Assembly: GCA_002746535.1 (NCBI GenBank)
Contig: NVWA01000001.1
Coordinates: forward strand, 186,001 to 250,000
Origin: Planctomycetota bacterium
GTDB lineage: Bacteria; Planctomycetota; GCA-2746535
Direction of reading: 5' to 3'
DNA: 64,000 bases
The notes beneath the pieces are model-generated. The model was not told the DNA's origin. It did no database searches and was given only the letters and a program-made list of their open reading frames with translations. Position 1 is the stretch's first letter; every line of letters starts with the position of its first letter. Position numbers and translations under genes: made by a program. This document shows positions 35,818 to 46,521 of the stretch, piece by piece.

Positions 35818-38067
35818 CTAGGTTTTTTGAAAATAATGAGATTTTGGAGATTTTGAAGGCATAATTTTTTGAATAAATTTTTCTTCACATAGTTTTTTTA
35901 AATAGCTGGTTACTGTTTTAGGTGTCAGTCCCAATGCTTTTGAGATTTCTGCTCTAGTCAAAATAGTATGTTTTTCAAAAAGTACTTTTATGGATTGCTC
36001 TTTCCTAATCATTGTGTTTCCAAATACAATATTATTTGAAAGCATAGGAGGTTGCACAAGACTTTCTTGAAGAACACTCTTCTGCATTGGTTCGACAACA
36101 TCTTTTGATGTAGCGATTTTTAAATCTATATCATCTTCAAGATAGGTTAATTTATCAGAATTTAATAATCTCATATTCTCAATTGAATTTTGCAATTCTC
36201 TAATATTACCTGGCCATGAATAATTCAATAAAATATTTTGCAATTTGCTGTTCATATAGGCATGCTCTTCAGGATTTCTTCCTATATTTAAGAAATGATC
36301 TGCCAGTGGAATAATATCTGATGGACGATCACGTAATGGCAATAAATTTAATTCTAATCGACGCAATCTAAAATATAAATCTTTTCTAAATCGCCCTTGT
36401 TCAACATCCTTTTCTAAATCAGCATTTGTGGCAAATAAAATTCTACATTTTGCTCTTCTTGTTTTTTCATCACCAATAGGACGAAATTCACCTGTTTCAA
36501 GAACTCTTAATAGCGATATTTGCAATCGTGGAGTTATTGTTCCAATTTCATCTAAGAATAAAGTACCATCGCTGGCTGTTTCAAAATATCCTTTATGTGT
36601 ATGTGTTGCCCCTGTAAAAGCTCCCTTATGGTGTCCGTAAAGATCAGATTCCAAAAGTGAGTCCGCGATTGCGCCACAATTAACAGCCACAAATGGTTTG
36701 TTGTGCCTGTCGCTTAATTCGTGTAAGGCTTGTGCTATGACTTCTTTACCTGTGCCGGTTTCTCCAGTAATAATAACTGGAATATCTAACTTAGAAAAAT
36801 TCTGTACGGTTTCTTTGATCGTTCGCATCTGATTTGATTCACCTATAATTCGATCCAATCCTTTTAGTTCATGCTCATGACTTTTTATTTTATTTTTAGA
36901 TGATTGCGATTTTATAACCTCTGTACTTTGTTCAAACAATTCTAATAATTTACCAAGCGGAATCTCACATGACATTCTTATTTCAAAATCCAAACGGCCA
37001 AGAGCATTATATTTTTTTGCTTCGATCAATGATGATTTAAAATATTCTTTTGCTTGTTTATAATTTTTATTTAATAACTCTATTCTAGATTGAAAAAAGG
37101 AATCTAAATAATGATAATTTCCTCGGTTGTGTCTTAATTCTAAAATACGATTTGCTGCTTGTGCATTACCTTTTGAAAGCTCTGCTCGTAATAAATTATA
37201 AGATTCTATACCAATACCATTGAAAGCATTTTCTTTTAATAAATATTCTGACATGTATTCTTTTGCCAGTTTTAATCCCATTGAAGGGCATCTAGCTAAA
37301 AGAGCTCTTATTGTTCTAGCAGAATGAAATGCATTATCTGCATCATCTATTGAAGCATCAATATCCCAGTCACCTTGCATAACCTTCAGCATAACTATGT
37401 GTGTTTTATAATTTTTTTTGGCAAAACTATAAACATCTAAAACTTTTAAATCTTTTTCAATAATATGATGCCATTTAAGGGATTCCTTTATTCTGCCAGT
37501 ACTAATGCAATCAGTAAATTGAATTAATGCTATCATTGAAACAGAAATTATTTCCTTAGGTAGTTTAGTTAGATATTTAATATGATCTTTGATTACTTCA
37601 CCTTTACCTTGTTGAGCCATAAAATAACAATAACTCAAACATGCATTCGGCCGTCTATCTGATGATATTGGTAGTAGATCAAGTGCTTCTAAACCTAATT
37701 GCTCTCTTGTTTTTTTATCACCTTTTTTACTAGCTAATAGACCTTCAATAATATGGACTTGTGCTTTTACTTCATTATCTATATCCTGCCATAATGTTTT
37801 GCATCTATTTATTAATGCATAGGCATCGGGAATTTTATTTTCTTTCCATAGTAATTGGGCCCATGTAATAAAAAATATGGCCAATATATTATTATCTTCG
37901 TGCTCTGCTTTCACTAAATTAGCTTCAAGAATTGCGTCATGAAATGGATGTTTATTTTTAAGTGCTAACGATAATTTTAGAATCGACGAAGATATTGGAT
38001 CATTATTGTTGGGCTCAATGCCATCCAAAGATTTATTATTGATGAAGTTGTCGTAAATATTATTCAT
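35818..38067 (-). CDS. Sigma-54 activator with helical-repeat N-terminus and winged-helix C-terminus
   Basis: A 749-aa regulator. Residues 1-390 are TPR-like helical repeats without a receiver, PAS or GAF domain. The AAA+ domain is complete: Walker A GETGTGKE, VAVNCGAI, GAFTGA sigma-54-contact loop, GTLFLDEIG, and RKDLYFRL. The C-terminus is not a Fis helix; residues about 680-745 (LTRAEISKALGLTPKTVTSY, KFIQKIMPS) look like a winged helix. It should drive sigma-54 promoters, with signals read by the N-terminal repeats. It is divergent from a lipoprotein gene. Targets are unknown. Confidence 0.85.
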   Translation of the reverse strand: MNNIYDNFINNKSLDGIEPNNNDPISSSILKLSLALKNKHPFHDAILEANLVKAEHEDNNILAIFFITWAQLLWKENKIPDAYALINRCKTLWQDIDNEVKAQVHIIEGLLASKKGDKKTREQLGLEALDLLPISSDRRPNACLSYCYFMAQQGKGEVIKDHIKYLTKLPKEIISVSMIALIQFTDCISTGRIKESLKWHHIIEKDLKVLDVYSFAKKNYKTHIVMLKVMQGDWDIDASIDDADNAFHSARTIRALLARCPSMGLKLAKEYMSEYLLKENAFNGIGIESYNLLRAELSKGNAQAANRILELRHNRGNYHYLDSFFQSRIELLNKNYKQAKEYFKSSLIEAKKYNALGRLDFEIRMSCEIPLGKLLELFEQSTEVIKSQSSKNKIKSHEHELKGLDRIIGESNQMRTIKETVQNFSKLDIPVIITGETGTGKEVIAQALHELSDRHNKPFVAVNCGAIADSLLESDLYGHHKGAFTGATHTHKGYFETASDGTLFLDEIGTITPRLQISLLRVLETGEFRPIGDEKTRRAKCRILFATNADLEKDVEQGRFRKDLYFRLRRLELNLLPLRDRPSDIIPLADHFLNIGRNPEEHAYMNSKLQNILLNYSWPGNIRELQNSIENMRLLNSDKLTYLEDDIDLKIATSKDVVEPMQKSVLQESLVQPPMLSNNIVFGNTMIRKEQSIKVLFEKHTILTRAEISKALGLTPKTVTSYLKKLCEEKFIQKIMPSKSPKSHYFQKT

Positions 38068-38250
38068 TAGATCATTAGGTAAAATAAAGGTAATATAGAA
38101 GATTATATGTATTTTAATATATTTAATTACTTATAGAGGTATTTATTGGTAAAAAATAAAATATTTTGGGATGATTTCAATAGAAATTTGCTAAATTTGA
38201 TCTAACATTACGTTATAAGGACAAATACTCTTTGATCATAATTTAATTAG

Positions 38251-39318
38251 ATGATGAAAATGAAAAATATATTTTATCGATTCAGCCAAATGATAATTTT
38301 CATGATGGTCGCATGTCTTTTATTTGGTTGCTTTTCAGATGATAATGAAGGGATATTTGATTCAAACACTGTTAGCGCCGCGTCAACAAATCCCGAAACC
38401 GGAAATGACGGTTTAGCAATGGATAGTGGTAGTCCAACGTCAATAACTTTCTCTGAAGATTATTTATTAAACTCTGGTGAAATTTATTTAATCAAAAATA
38501 ATGGTGAATATTCTAGTGCTACTATAAATAGTATTGGTACAGCTTCCTTATCTTTACCTACAAATGAACCTTTTATTATTGCAGTTCCAAATTTAATTAA
38601 TGATTTAATCGTTTGGGATCAAAATTTAAAATTATTCGTGGGTATCGCATCGTCAAATATCATCGATGAAATTGATGGAAATCCAGTTATAACAGCAGCA
38701 TCAAAAAATTATTTAAATAGCTTATCATCGAATATAATTAGCACTATTGAAACAGGCGGAAGTAATTTAAAGTTGGAAGGTGATAACTTAGCTAGCTTTC
38801 AGCTAGCTCTTAGTGAATTTAGTCAGGTTGGGTTTGATTCATATATAGAGGCTGAAGTTTTAAAGCTTAGTGTTTTAATTAATGGTGATCCTTTGTTTAG
38901 TTCATCAATATTTTTAAGTAATAGCTTTATATCTAGAATTGATAAATCGACTGTTGCAAGTACGGGTCAATTATTGATCGAACAATTAAGTAGTAAGCTT
39001 GATTTTACAACTATTGGAACATCATCTCTATTAGCTAAAGAGACATTAGTGGATTCAAACTTTCAAGCTTCAATTATAGAATCACTAGTGCTTTATAGCC
39101 TTGATCATGATGATACTATGACTGCGTCGGTCTATTTTAAAGCTATTATCAAAAGTTCGCTCGTATTAGATGATCTATCTTCTACTGTAAGTAGTTTTCA
39201 AAATAGTATCGATGATTTCAAAGCTCAAATTAATTCATCAAGTTTAAGTAGAGATGATTTGTTATTAGCCATTAAAACTTCACTGCAAGCAACGCCAATT
39301 CAAATTACAATTGAGTAG
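38251..39318 (+). CDS. Putative lipoprotein of unknown function
   Basis: A 355-aa protein with a signal peptide and lipobox (ACLLFGC), followed by a low-complexity acidic and Ser/Thr-rich stretch (SDDNEGIFDSN, TNPETGNDG). The rest is helical and rich in Leu and Ser. I recognise no family. It is divergent from the sigma-54 activator 183 nt away. Confidence 0.65.
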   Translation: MMKMKNIFYRFSQMIIFMMVACLLFGCFSDDNEGIFDSNTVSAASTNPETGNDGLAMDSGSPTSITFSEDYLLNSGEIYLIKNNGEYSSATINSIGTASLSLPTNEPFIIAVPNLINDLIVWDQNLKLFVGIASSNIIDEIDGNPVITAASKNYLNSLSSNIISTIETGGSNLKLEGDNLASFQLALSEFSQVGFDSYIEAEVLKLSVLINGDPLFSSSIFLSNSFISRIDKSTVASTGQLLIEQLSSKLDFTTIGTSSLLAKETLVDSNFQASIIESLVLYSLDHDDTMTASVYFKAIIKSSLVLDDLSSTVSSFQNSIDDFKAQINSSSLSRDDLLLAIKTSLQATPIQITIE

Positions 39319-39335
39319 CTAGTTTAATATTAAAT

Positions 39336-39671
39336 TTAAAGATCTTTTGAATTCGTTGTCGAACTATCATCTGTTTTAACATTGTCTGATTTTTTTATTC
39401 TAAGTCCTGGCTTGGCCAGTATTTCAATATAAAATGATTCTAGTTTTTGTTCTTCTGCTGAATTAATTGAAATTCCAATATCATTTACATGAATGACTTT
39501 CGCTTCACTTTCAGTTGATCCGAATTTACAATCAAAATCCCAGAAATCTACACCATCAGGTAGATTTTTCTTTCGCTCTCTTTTTAGATATTTTTTCACG
39601 TCGCTTCGAACAGTTTCGATAAGCCGAGCCGGTTTAATTTTTGGATGTGTTACTTGAAATGTTTTTTTCAT
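39336..39671 (-). CDS. DUF6172-family protein
   Basis: A 111-aa cytoplasmic protein with the conserved core of the DUF6172 family: MKKTFQVTHPKIKPARLIE, KKYLKRERKKNLP, GVDFWDFDCKFG and FYIEILAKPGLR. The C-terminal 20 residues are a polar tail. Function is unknown. AGGA lies 6 nt before the ATG. It is a lone gene between two unrelated plus-strand genes. Confidence 0.82.
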   Translation of the reverse strand: MKKTFQVTHPKIKPARLIETVRSDVKKYLKRERKKNLPDGVDFWDFDCKFGSTESEAKVIHVNDIGISINSAEEQKLESFYIEILAKPGLRIKKSDNVKTDDSSTTNSKDL

Positions 39672-39779
39672 TTTTTTCCTGAATAACTTGATATTAACTA
39701 TTCACTATATTCTATCATTACTATTTAAAAAACTTACTATAATATTTAAACCTTTTGCTTTTGATAATTTAGAAAAATT

Positions 39780-40334
39780 ATGAAGAAGAATCTAATCATA
39801 AAATTAATTATTTTTCTTTTAATAGTTGGTATATTCATTGTTGGTTTCTTATTTAGCTTGATGTATGGGAGTTGCCAGACATCCAAGCATCATTATATCA
39901 TGCAGCAATATTATATGCCTCAACATTACCCTAAGTGGCTGTTGAATGAAAGTACAGTAGAATCAAAGCTTACGGGTCTTGATATTATTAAAAATTATAC
40001 GGGTACATGGGTTGCCTGGCGGGAAAATGGAATTAAGTGGTCAGAATGTGATTTACTTAATGGTAAAAAACACGGAAAAACAATTTATTGGCATAAAAAT
40101 GGAAATAAATATTTTGAGGGAAATTATGTAAATGGAAAAATCCATGGTAACGAAAGTTATTGGCAAGAAAACGGTTTGAAATTGTTTTCAGCTAATCATT
40201 TGAACGGAAAAAATGAAGGTAATTTTGAAGAGTGGCATCAAAATGGTGAAAAGAAATTAATTCGGATTTATTTAAATGGAAAATTAGTTTCAGAAAAAAA
40301 ATGGAATGAAAATGGGGTGATAATCGATAAATAA
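39780..40334 (+). CDS. Membrane-anchored MORN-variant repeat protein
   Basis: A 184-aa protein with one N-terminal TM helix (IIKLIIFLLIVGIFIVGFLF) and four or more MORN-2-type repeats of about 22 residues, for example GKKHGKTIYWHKNGNKYFEG, GKIHGNESYWQENG and GKNEGNFEEWHQNGEK. Such repeats are widespread in bacteria, sometimes in antitoxin-like proteins, but no toxin gene is adjacent. Role unknown. Confidence 0.75.
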   Translation: MKKNLIIKLIIFLLIVGIFIVGFLFSLMYGSCQTSKHHYIMQQYYMPQHYPKWLLNESTVESKLTGLDIIKNYTGTWVAWRENGIKWSECDLLNGKKHGKTIYWHKNGNKYFEGNYVNGKIHGNESYWQENGLKLFSANHLNGKNEGNFEEWHQNGEKKLIRIYLNGKLVSEKKWNENGVIIDK

Positions 40335-40525
40335 TTTATTCGAATTGAATTATACTTCCACATAAATGTAGTTTTATTTATCAAACAATTTTCATGTATT
40401 TATAATCAAAATTGGTCAGAATTATTAAGTGTGAATAGGTGTAATTGTAGTGTATTTGCTTTGTTATGTTTGGATGATAAAATAGAAGTTGTGCGTTAAG
40501 TTTTTACCTAAAAGGTCTCCGGTTT

Positions 40526-40891
40526 ATGTCAAAGAAAAAGATATTAATTATTGAAGATGATGAAACTATTCAAAGTTTATTTGCTAAAAGCCTTGAAGAT
40601 GCTGGATATGATATCGTTTGCGCAGATGATGGCCAAATTGGATTTGATAAAGCTGTAACCGATGAATTTGATTTGATTGTTACAGATTTGAAAATGCCAA
40701 ATTGGAGTGGCTTAGAAAATATCTATGGTTTAAAATTAGTCGATTGCAAAGCTAAAATCATTGTCGTTTCTGGTTATATTGATGATAAAGTAAAAGTCAC
40801 ACTTGCAGAATATGAAAATATTGTAGGCGTCTTTAAAAAACCATTGGACGTATTTGATTTAATCAAAAAAATAAATGAGATCTTAAAGTAA
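40526..40891 (+). CDS. Single-domain response regulator
   Basis: A 121-aa receiver with acidic pair in IIEDDETI, phospho-acceptor Asp in IVTDLKMP, Ser in IVVSGY and Lys in FKKPLD. No output domain. It converges on the CHASE hybrid kinase gene (11 nt between stops), which may be its partner. Confidence 0.88.
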   Translation: MSKKKILIIEDDETIQSLFAKSLEDAGYDIVCADDGQIGFDKAVTDEFDLIVTDLKMPNWSGLENIYGLKLVDCKAKIIVVSGYIDDKVKVTLAEYENIVGVFKKPLDVFDLIKKINEILK

Positions 40892-40902
40892 TTCGTTCAT
40901 AA

Positions 40903-43512
40903 TTATTGTTTCGTGTATTTTTGAATTTCAGCAATGATTTCTTTTTTAATTAATGGTTTTGTTAAGAAGCCATCCATTCCAGCATCAAAACATTCTTTTT
41001 TGTCTGATTCAAAGGCATTTGCTGTCATAGCAATTATGGGAATGCCAATATTCATGGAGCGAATTTTTTTAGTGGCTTCCGTACCACCCATAATTGGCAT
41101 TTGCATATCCATAAAAATAAGATCATAAGAATTGGATTCAACTTTTTGTAAAGCAATTAAACCATTTTCAGCAAGATCTAGTTGATGGCCCATATTTTTT
41201 AACATTTTTAATTGAAGTTGTTGATTGACTATATTGTCTTCTACCAATAATATTTTTAAGCTTGAAGTTTCATTTTTTATGAAGGATGTCTCGTGTTTTT
41301 TTTCGGTTTGATTATTTAATAATCCTAATTTTGAATAAAGAGCTGATGGCTTTACGGGTTCTAATACTTTATTTATTGTTGTTATATTTTTGTGAATAGG
41401 GCAAGAATTGTCGTTTACAACTGGTACAATCCATAAATCTAATAAGTCAGGAAAAATTTCTTTTGTTTGTGACCACTCATCTTGATAGTTTATTGAATAA
41501 ATTGAATTTTGAACTAGTAGTCCATAAATCTTTTTGTGGTCATATTTCTTTATGTTCGTTTTTATTTCTTCTTGAAATTGAAGGTAGTTAATAATTGATA
41601 CGTTTATTTTCTGCAGATGATTGCATATATTTTTTAATGTAGGGGTCTTCGGCTCAGATATTAATATGATAATATTTTTTGCATTTTTGATGGATTTTCT
41701 TTTCAAGTCTATATTTCTATCTTTTTTGAATTCAACGTCAAAAAAGAAATTGCAACCGTTACCTACTTGACTTGTTACTTTCAACTTACTATGCATTAAT
41801 TCACATAAGTTTTTACTGATAGAAAGTCCTAAGCCTGTGCCGCCAAATTTTCTTGTAGTTGAGCCATCAGCTTGTTGAAAGGCATTGAAAACATTTTTTT
41901 GTTGATCTACAGTAAGACCAATTCCAGTATCTATTGCAAAAAATTTAATAGATATATTTTCTTCATCTTCTGAATTAACGGTAGCTTTTAAGATAATATG
42001 CCCTTTGCTTGTGAATTTGACAGCATTGCCTATTAGGTTTATAAATATTTGTTTTAATCTATTTGGATCTCCGATTACAAAACATGATTCTTTATCTGTT
42101 TCGATAATCAAATTAATTGGTTTTTTAATTACTTTACTACGTATCACATCCATACATTGAAACATGCATTCAATAAAATCAAAACTTATCATTTCGAGGC
42201 TTAATTGGCCGGCTTCTATTTTTGATAAATCCAAGATGTCATTTATAATACTCAATAAAGAGTCAGAACAATTTTTGATCATATCCATAGATTCTTTTTG
42301 CTCCGGGTTTAGAGTACCCTCTAAAACAATGTCACTAAACCCTATAATTCCGTTCATTGGTGTTCTGATTTCATGGCTCATATTTGCTAAGAATTCTGAT
42401 TTGTATTTATTGGATAACATGAGATCTTTAGCTTGGGCCACTAATTCATATTTTTGGTTTTCTAATTGTAGCATTACATTATTTAATTCTTCTGTCTTTT
42501 CAATAACATGAATTTGTATTTGGTTTTTTGATTCCAAAATTAAGTAGGAGATTATTGATAATAAAACAGAGATCATTAATCCACCGGTTAAAAGTACTTG
42601 TGGTAATCTAGAAGTTCTTGATTCAAAAAATTGTTTTGTAGGTGATAAATGTATTTCCCAATTTTTACTGGCTACTAATATATTTTTAGATTTTGTTTTA
42701 CTTGTTTCAATAAAATCTTGTGAAATGTATATTTCGTGAAATTTATTATCAATTATTGAAACTATTTTCAGTTTAAATTCTTCTTTATCTTTTATTGATA
42801 GAGAGGACTTAATTAAAGTGTTTAAATTGAAGACGCCAAGGGTGAAATCTATAAATATTGAATTTCCTCTTTTTGCATTTATAGATACATTCTTATTTAT
42901 AAATGGAAAGAAAATGAGAATTCCTTTTTCTTGAGATTGAACAAGAATTATTGGATCTGTGGCTATAGCCGTCATATTTTTTGTTGCAGTTGATAAAGCA
43001 CTTCTCCTTTTTGAATTTGATGATAGGTCAAATCCTAATGCCTTTTCATTATTCTTAAAAGGTTCTACGTAAAATACAGGGAATAAATTTGTCTTAGTAG
43101 GGCTTATTTGTAATAGACCATTTTTGTCTCTTTGTTTTATTTTGAATTTTTTAAAGCCATCCTTAATAGCATCATTTTCAAAGTTTGTTCGCGCATGTTG
43201 CGGTATATTTGGAATCCATTCTAGAGCTTGAATACTTTTATTATTTAAAATGATTGGGCTCACAATGTTGTGAAAATCTTTTCTGTTTTCTATTGTGTTA
43301 GAATTAAAATAAGCGCCTATGTTTGATAATATTTGAATATTTTTTTCTATTTCTAAATCTATTGAAATATAAATTTCATTTAATTTGCCTTCAATAGTTT
43401 CTTCGATTGATTTATCAACTACTATTTGATTTAAGGTAAAGATAAAAGTGGAGATTAATATACCTAAGATTAGGATAGATATACTGAGGAGAAGGTGTGA
43501 GTTCTTTTTCAT
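40903..43512 (-). CDS. CHASE-domain hybrid sensor kinase with a degenerate first receiver
   Basis: A membrane kinase of 869 aa from the ATG at 43512; the frame is open to 43557 but the N-terminus [17 protein letters not shown] fits a TM start and GGGA lies about 9 nt upstream. Order: TM1, periplasmic CHASE domain ([20 protein letters not shown]), TM2 ([17 protein letters not shown]), coiled coil, HisKA ([15 protein letters not shown]), HATPase ([21 protein letters not shown]), a receiver-like stretch and a normal receiver. The first stretch lacks the acidic pair and acceptor Asp altogether ([16 protein letters not shown]). The last receiver has FMDMQMP and LTKPL. No HPt is present. Confidence 0.9.
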   Translation of the reverse strand: MKKNSHLLLSISILILGILISTFIFTLNQIVVDKSIEETIEGKLNEIYISIDLEIEKNIQILSNIGAYFNSNTIENRKDFHNIVSPIILNNKSIQALEWIPNIPQHARTNFENDAIKDGFKKFKIKQRDKNGLLQISPTKTNLFPVFYVEPFKNNEKALGFDLSSNSKRRSALSTATKNMTAIATDPIILVQSQEKGILIFFPFINKNVSINAKRGNSIFIDFTLGVFNLNTLIKSSLSIKDKEEFKLKIVSIIDNKFHEIYISQDFIETSKTKSKNILVASKNWEIHLSPTKQFFESRTSRLPQVLLTGGLMISVLLSIISYLILESKNQIQIHVIEKTEELNNVMLQLENQKYELVAQAKDLMLSNKYKSEFLANMSHEIRTPMNGIIGFSDIVLEGTLNPEQKESMDMIKNCSDSLLSIINDILDLSKIEAGQLSLEMISFDFIECMFQCMDVIRSKVIKKPINLIIETDKESCFVIGDPNRLKQIFINLIGNAVKFTSKGHIILKATVNSEDEENISIKFFAIDTGIGLTVDQQKNVFNAFQQADGSTTRKFGGTGLGLSISKNLCELMHSKLKVTSQVGNGCNFFFDVEFKKDRNIDLKRKSIKNAKNIIILISEPKTPTLKNICNHLQKINVSIINYLQFQEEIKTNIKKYDHKKIYGLLVQNSIYSINYQDEWSQTKEIFPDLLDLWIVPVVNDNSCPIHKNITTINKVLEPVKPSALYSKLGLLNNQTEKKHETSFIKNETSSLKILLVEDNIVNQQLQLKMLKNMGHQLDLAENGLIALQKVESNSYDLIFMDMQMPIMGGTEATKKIRSMNIGIPIIAMTANAFESDKKECFDAGMDGFLTKPLIKKEIIAEIQKYTKQ

Positions 43513-43646
43513 AGTATGAGTTCCCACATATTTCTCTAATTTATTATACACTACCAAGGTTCTAATTTCAAATTATTTAAATTTGGAATTTTAGCTATTT
43601 AATTATATAAAATTTAATTCGAAGATTTGTTGAGATATCTTTAGGC

Positions 43647-43994
43647 TTATAATAGCTCTAATAATAGTCGATTTAAGTCAAAGGGTTTCTTAAGAATTCG
43701 GCATTTGGGATACTTTGTTACAAGATGTTCCATCAAATCGAGATCCTCAACACCAGTAATTATAGTAATATTTTGTTCGGGATTTATTTCCCTAATAAGT
43801 CCAATAAATTTTTCTCCATTTATTTTTGGCATATCTAAATCAACTATTACAGATCGAAATGGCCCATTATTTTGAAAATGATTGTATGCCAATTCAGGAT
43901 CATTAAAACAAGCAGGATTAAAATTACTTTTTAAGAAATCGCTAAGCATAGTCGTAATGTCGACATCATCGTCTAATATTAATATTTTTTCCAC
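43647..43994 (-). CDS. Single-domain response regulator
   Basis: A receiver of about 115 aa. I prefer the GTG at 43994, with AGGA 7 nt before it; the ATG at 44015 lacks a ribosome binding site. Acidic residues in LILDDDVD, phospho-acceptor Asp in VIVDLDMP, Thr in IITGVED, Lys in LKKPFDLNRL. It resembles the receiver at 9244-9609 in its PFDL ending. It lies on the same strand just upstream of the CHASE hybrid kinase, so a pair is likely. Confidence 0.85.
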   Translation of the reverse strand: MEKILILDDDVDITTMLSDFLKSNFNPACFNDPELAYNHFQNNGPFRSVIVDLDMPKINGEKFIGLIREINPEQNITIITGVEDLDLMEHLVTKYPKCRILKKPFDLNRLLLELL

Positions 43995-44385
43995 ATTAAT
44001 TTCCTGAAAATACACGTGATACCTAATTATCGCTTATGTTTAAATCAGATTCAAATAAAAAAGAAAATAATTTGAAATTAATCATATATAGAAAGTGAGT
44101 TTATTAATTGCATGCATCTTTATAGAGGGGATACATTTTGATTAATTATTCTTCAAAATAGAAATTGGTCTTTCGATAGCTTGGAGTTTGTTTTAAGAGT
44201 TTATTATATTTTTGTATTTTTGAAAAAAAGTGAATGATTTATTAATTATTAATTCTTGAAGTGTTGTCTCATTTTTAATCAAAAATTTTAAATAAGCATA
44301 GAGGTTGTAAAATAACGAATAATTTATAGAAATTATTGGTTTAAAAATTTGATAGTCGAGGGCTGTACTGTAGGAGGCTTATTCC
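43995..44385. other. Intergenic region without a gene
   Basis: About 390 very AT-rich bases between a receiver gene (minus) and the heparinase-family gene (plus). I see no credible ORF. The only clear element is a strong ribosome binding site (AGGAGG) 8 nt before the ATG at 44386. The long upstream region may hold regulatory sites, but I could not define one. Confidence 0.5.
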
Positions 44386-46248
44386 ATGATATTAAAAAAT
44401 AAACCAAAGTTTTTAATTTCTTCTGTTGATCTAGAAAGAATTGAAGGTTTAAAAAATCACCCGTTTTATAAGAAATGTATTAAAGATAGTTATGCCAGAC
44501 TTGAAGAACAATTGGCAAATGGTATTGAACCTTGGGATGGAGCAAATGAGTCACACAATCGAACTCCAGATTATTTGAATCTTTTAGATATGGGCTTGAT
44601 CTATCTGCTTGAGGGCGATAAAAAATATGAGGAAGCGTGTGTCAGAGATGTCATGACTTTTATTAAAGTAGGTGAAAGTAATTCTGAAAATACTATGTCA
44701 GAAAGTAAGATAGAGCAAACGTTGATCAACAAATCATTATTATTTATTTTTGATTGGTTAAGAGATTCTTTTTCAGAACAGGATCAAAAAAGGTTTAGGA
44801 AAATTGTTCTGGCAGCTGTACCAAGACATCTATATGCGTTGGGTCGTTGGTGTATTCAGGATAAATTAGTTCAAAATCATTATCTTGCTGATTCCGTTGG
44901 TGTCGTAGAGGTATTAAATTATTTTAATGAATTGGGTGATGCAAAACGTTGGAGCGATATTGCCACTGAAATAGCGATTCAATATATGAAAGATGCCTTT
45001 TATGAAGATGGAGTTCAAAATGAGTTAACGCCATCCTATCATAGTTTTTGTCTTCATTTGGGGATAATATTGGCACAAAATCTTAAAACGTACACTAAAA
45101 GAGATTTGTTTAAAGAGCCTTGGTATCGTGATTTATACCTTAAGGGTCTTCAATGGTTAGCCTCTTTGCATACTCCAGATGGCGGCACAGTAGCATTTAA
45201 TGATTGTCATCCTTCTTTGCCATCTTCATTATTTCGTTTTGGTGCTTCGCAATTTAAGAATAATCATTTTCAATGGGTTGCGGATGAATTTATGATAGGT
45301 GAATTACGTCAACGGGATGAAAATCCCAAACATTGTTTGCAAAGATTTTCAGGTGAATTTTTTTATTCGATGTTGTATTTTGATCCTACTGTTGCGCCGA
45401 TTCGAGATATTAAAACTCCGGCGCTATTTAAAGAAGGTGGCACGGTGTGTTTTAGAAATATTAAGCCAGAGTCAGAAAGTCTTCTTGCTCAAAAATGTGG
45501 GAAATATACTGGAGGTCATGCACATGCCGATCGTTTAGTTTTTGATTACTGGCATGATAATGAGCAACTACTAATCGACCCTGGTATTTTAAATCAAGCT
45601 AGTTTGTCTGGAAGAGGGTGGTACAAGAGTAGCACATCGCATAATGTGGTGGCCATTTATGATCCTCATGAGATTAGTCCATGGAAATCAAAGGATGCAT
45701 TTCCTGTAGCGCATAAAAATCATCTTTTAAGCCAAGGCAATTTTTTGAAAACAGATGATAATGAAAAGTTTTCTGTAATTGTTTCTGCAGCAGAAATATA
45801 TTCAGGAGTTGTGCAAACTCGATTGTTATGCTGGGTAAAAGAAAGTGGCCTACTTCTTGTCGCGGACAAAATAAATAATAATACAAAAGAGAGTTTTATT
45901 TGGGATCAACTCTTTCATGGTCAGGATAAACTTGAAATTAATCATGAATCTTTTAATTTCAAAACAGAAAGCATTTCATTAATTGGTTTTCCGGTATGTG
46001 AGGCCGCAGAAATTGTTTCATTAAATAGGCCAGAAGGTGGTGTTATGGGTCCTCTTGAATATATTGCGATTAGAAAAAAGGAAATATCTCCGATATTTGC
46101 AACAATATTAATTCCTTTTGATGATGTTGTACCAGCCAAACCGAGTGGAAGAAATGGCAGTTGGGATTTAGGCGAAGGCCTGAATTTTACAAAGGTCGAT
46201 GATTCATTTAGACTCGAAAATCAGACAGGTGTTATTTGGGAAGTTTAA
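44386..46248 (+). CDS. Heparinase II/III-family protein without signal peptide
   Basis: A 620-aa protein of the polysaccharide lyase superfamily that includes heparinase II/III and several alginate lyases. N-terminal part is an alpha barrel; from about residue 350 a beta-sandwich domain follows. Candidate catalytic residues: Asn-His in LVQNHYLAD, Tyr in TPSYHSF and His in GGHAHADRL, followed by LLIDPGILNQ and STSHNVVAI. Known members are usually exported; this one begins MILKNKPKFLISS with no signal peptide, so it probably acts on oligomers in the cytoplasm. The start is fixed by AGGAGG. Substrate (uronate-containing glycan) is inference. Confidence 0.8.
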   Translation: MILKNKPKFLISSVDLERIEGLKNHPFYKKCIKDSYARLEEQLANGIEPWDGANESHNRTPDYLNLLDMGLIYLLEGDKKYEEACVRDVMTFIKVGESNSENTMSESKIEQTLINKSLLFIFDWLRDSFSEQDQKRFRKIVLAAVPRHLYALGRWCIQDKLVQNHYLADSVGVVEVLNYFNELGDAKRWSDIATEIAIQYMKDAFYEDGVQNELTPSYHSFCLHLGIILAQNLKTYTKRDLFKEPWYRDLYLKGLQWLASLHTPDGGTVAFNDCHPSLPSSLFRFGASQFKNNHFQWVADEFMIGELRQRDENPKHCLQRFSGEFFYSMLYFDPTVAPIRDIKTPALFKEGGTVCFRNIKPESESLLAQKCGKYTGGHAHADRLVFDYWHDNEQLLIDPGILNQASLSGRGWYKSSTSHNVVAIYDPHEISPWKSKDAFPVAHKNHLLSQGNFLKTDDNEKFSVIVSAAEIYSGVVQTRLLCWVKESGLLLVADKINNNTKESFIWDQLFHGQDKLEINHESFNFKTESISLIGFPVCEAAEIVSLNRPEGGVMGPLEYIAIRKKEISPIFATILIPFDDVVPAKPSGRNGSWDLGEGLNFTKVDDSFRLENQTGVIWEV

Positions 46249-46521
46249 TTTATTTTCCATTTTAGGTAAATAATTCGATTCATTACTTGCCTTGAATAAA
46301 TTTTATATTGTCTTATTTCGAGAATATTCTTATTTTTAATAAATACCCAATAAGATTTTTTTAATCTATAAGATTAATATGATAAATACTGATTTAATTT
46401 AGTTGGATTATTTTTTTTCAATTAAAGATGGTGGTATACTGTGATAGTGATTATAGCTTGAGTGTATTATTAAGCTTAGTTGAATTCATATTCATTTATT
46501 AATTATTTTTGGGAGTTATTC

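Noticed and set aside
44343-44362. Sigma-54-like GG-N10 sequence before the heparinase-family gene
   Set aside because: The -12 element reads TG and not GC, so the match to the consensus fails.
46426-46446. Third copy of the TGGTAC/GGTATAT motif before the beta-helix gene
   Set aside because: Only GGTATA is shared; the rest differs, so I do not count it as an operator.
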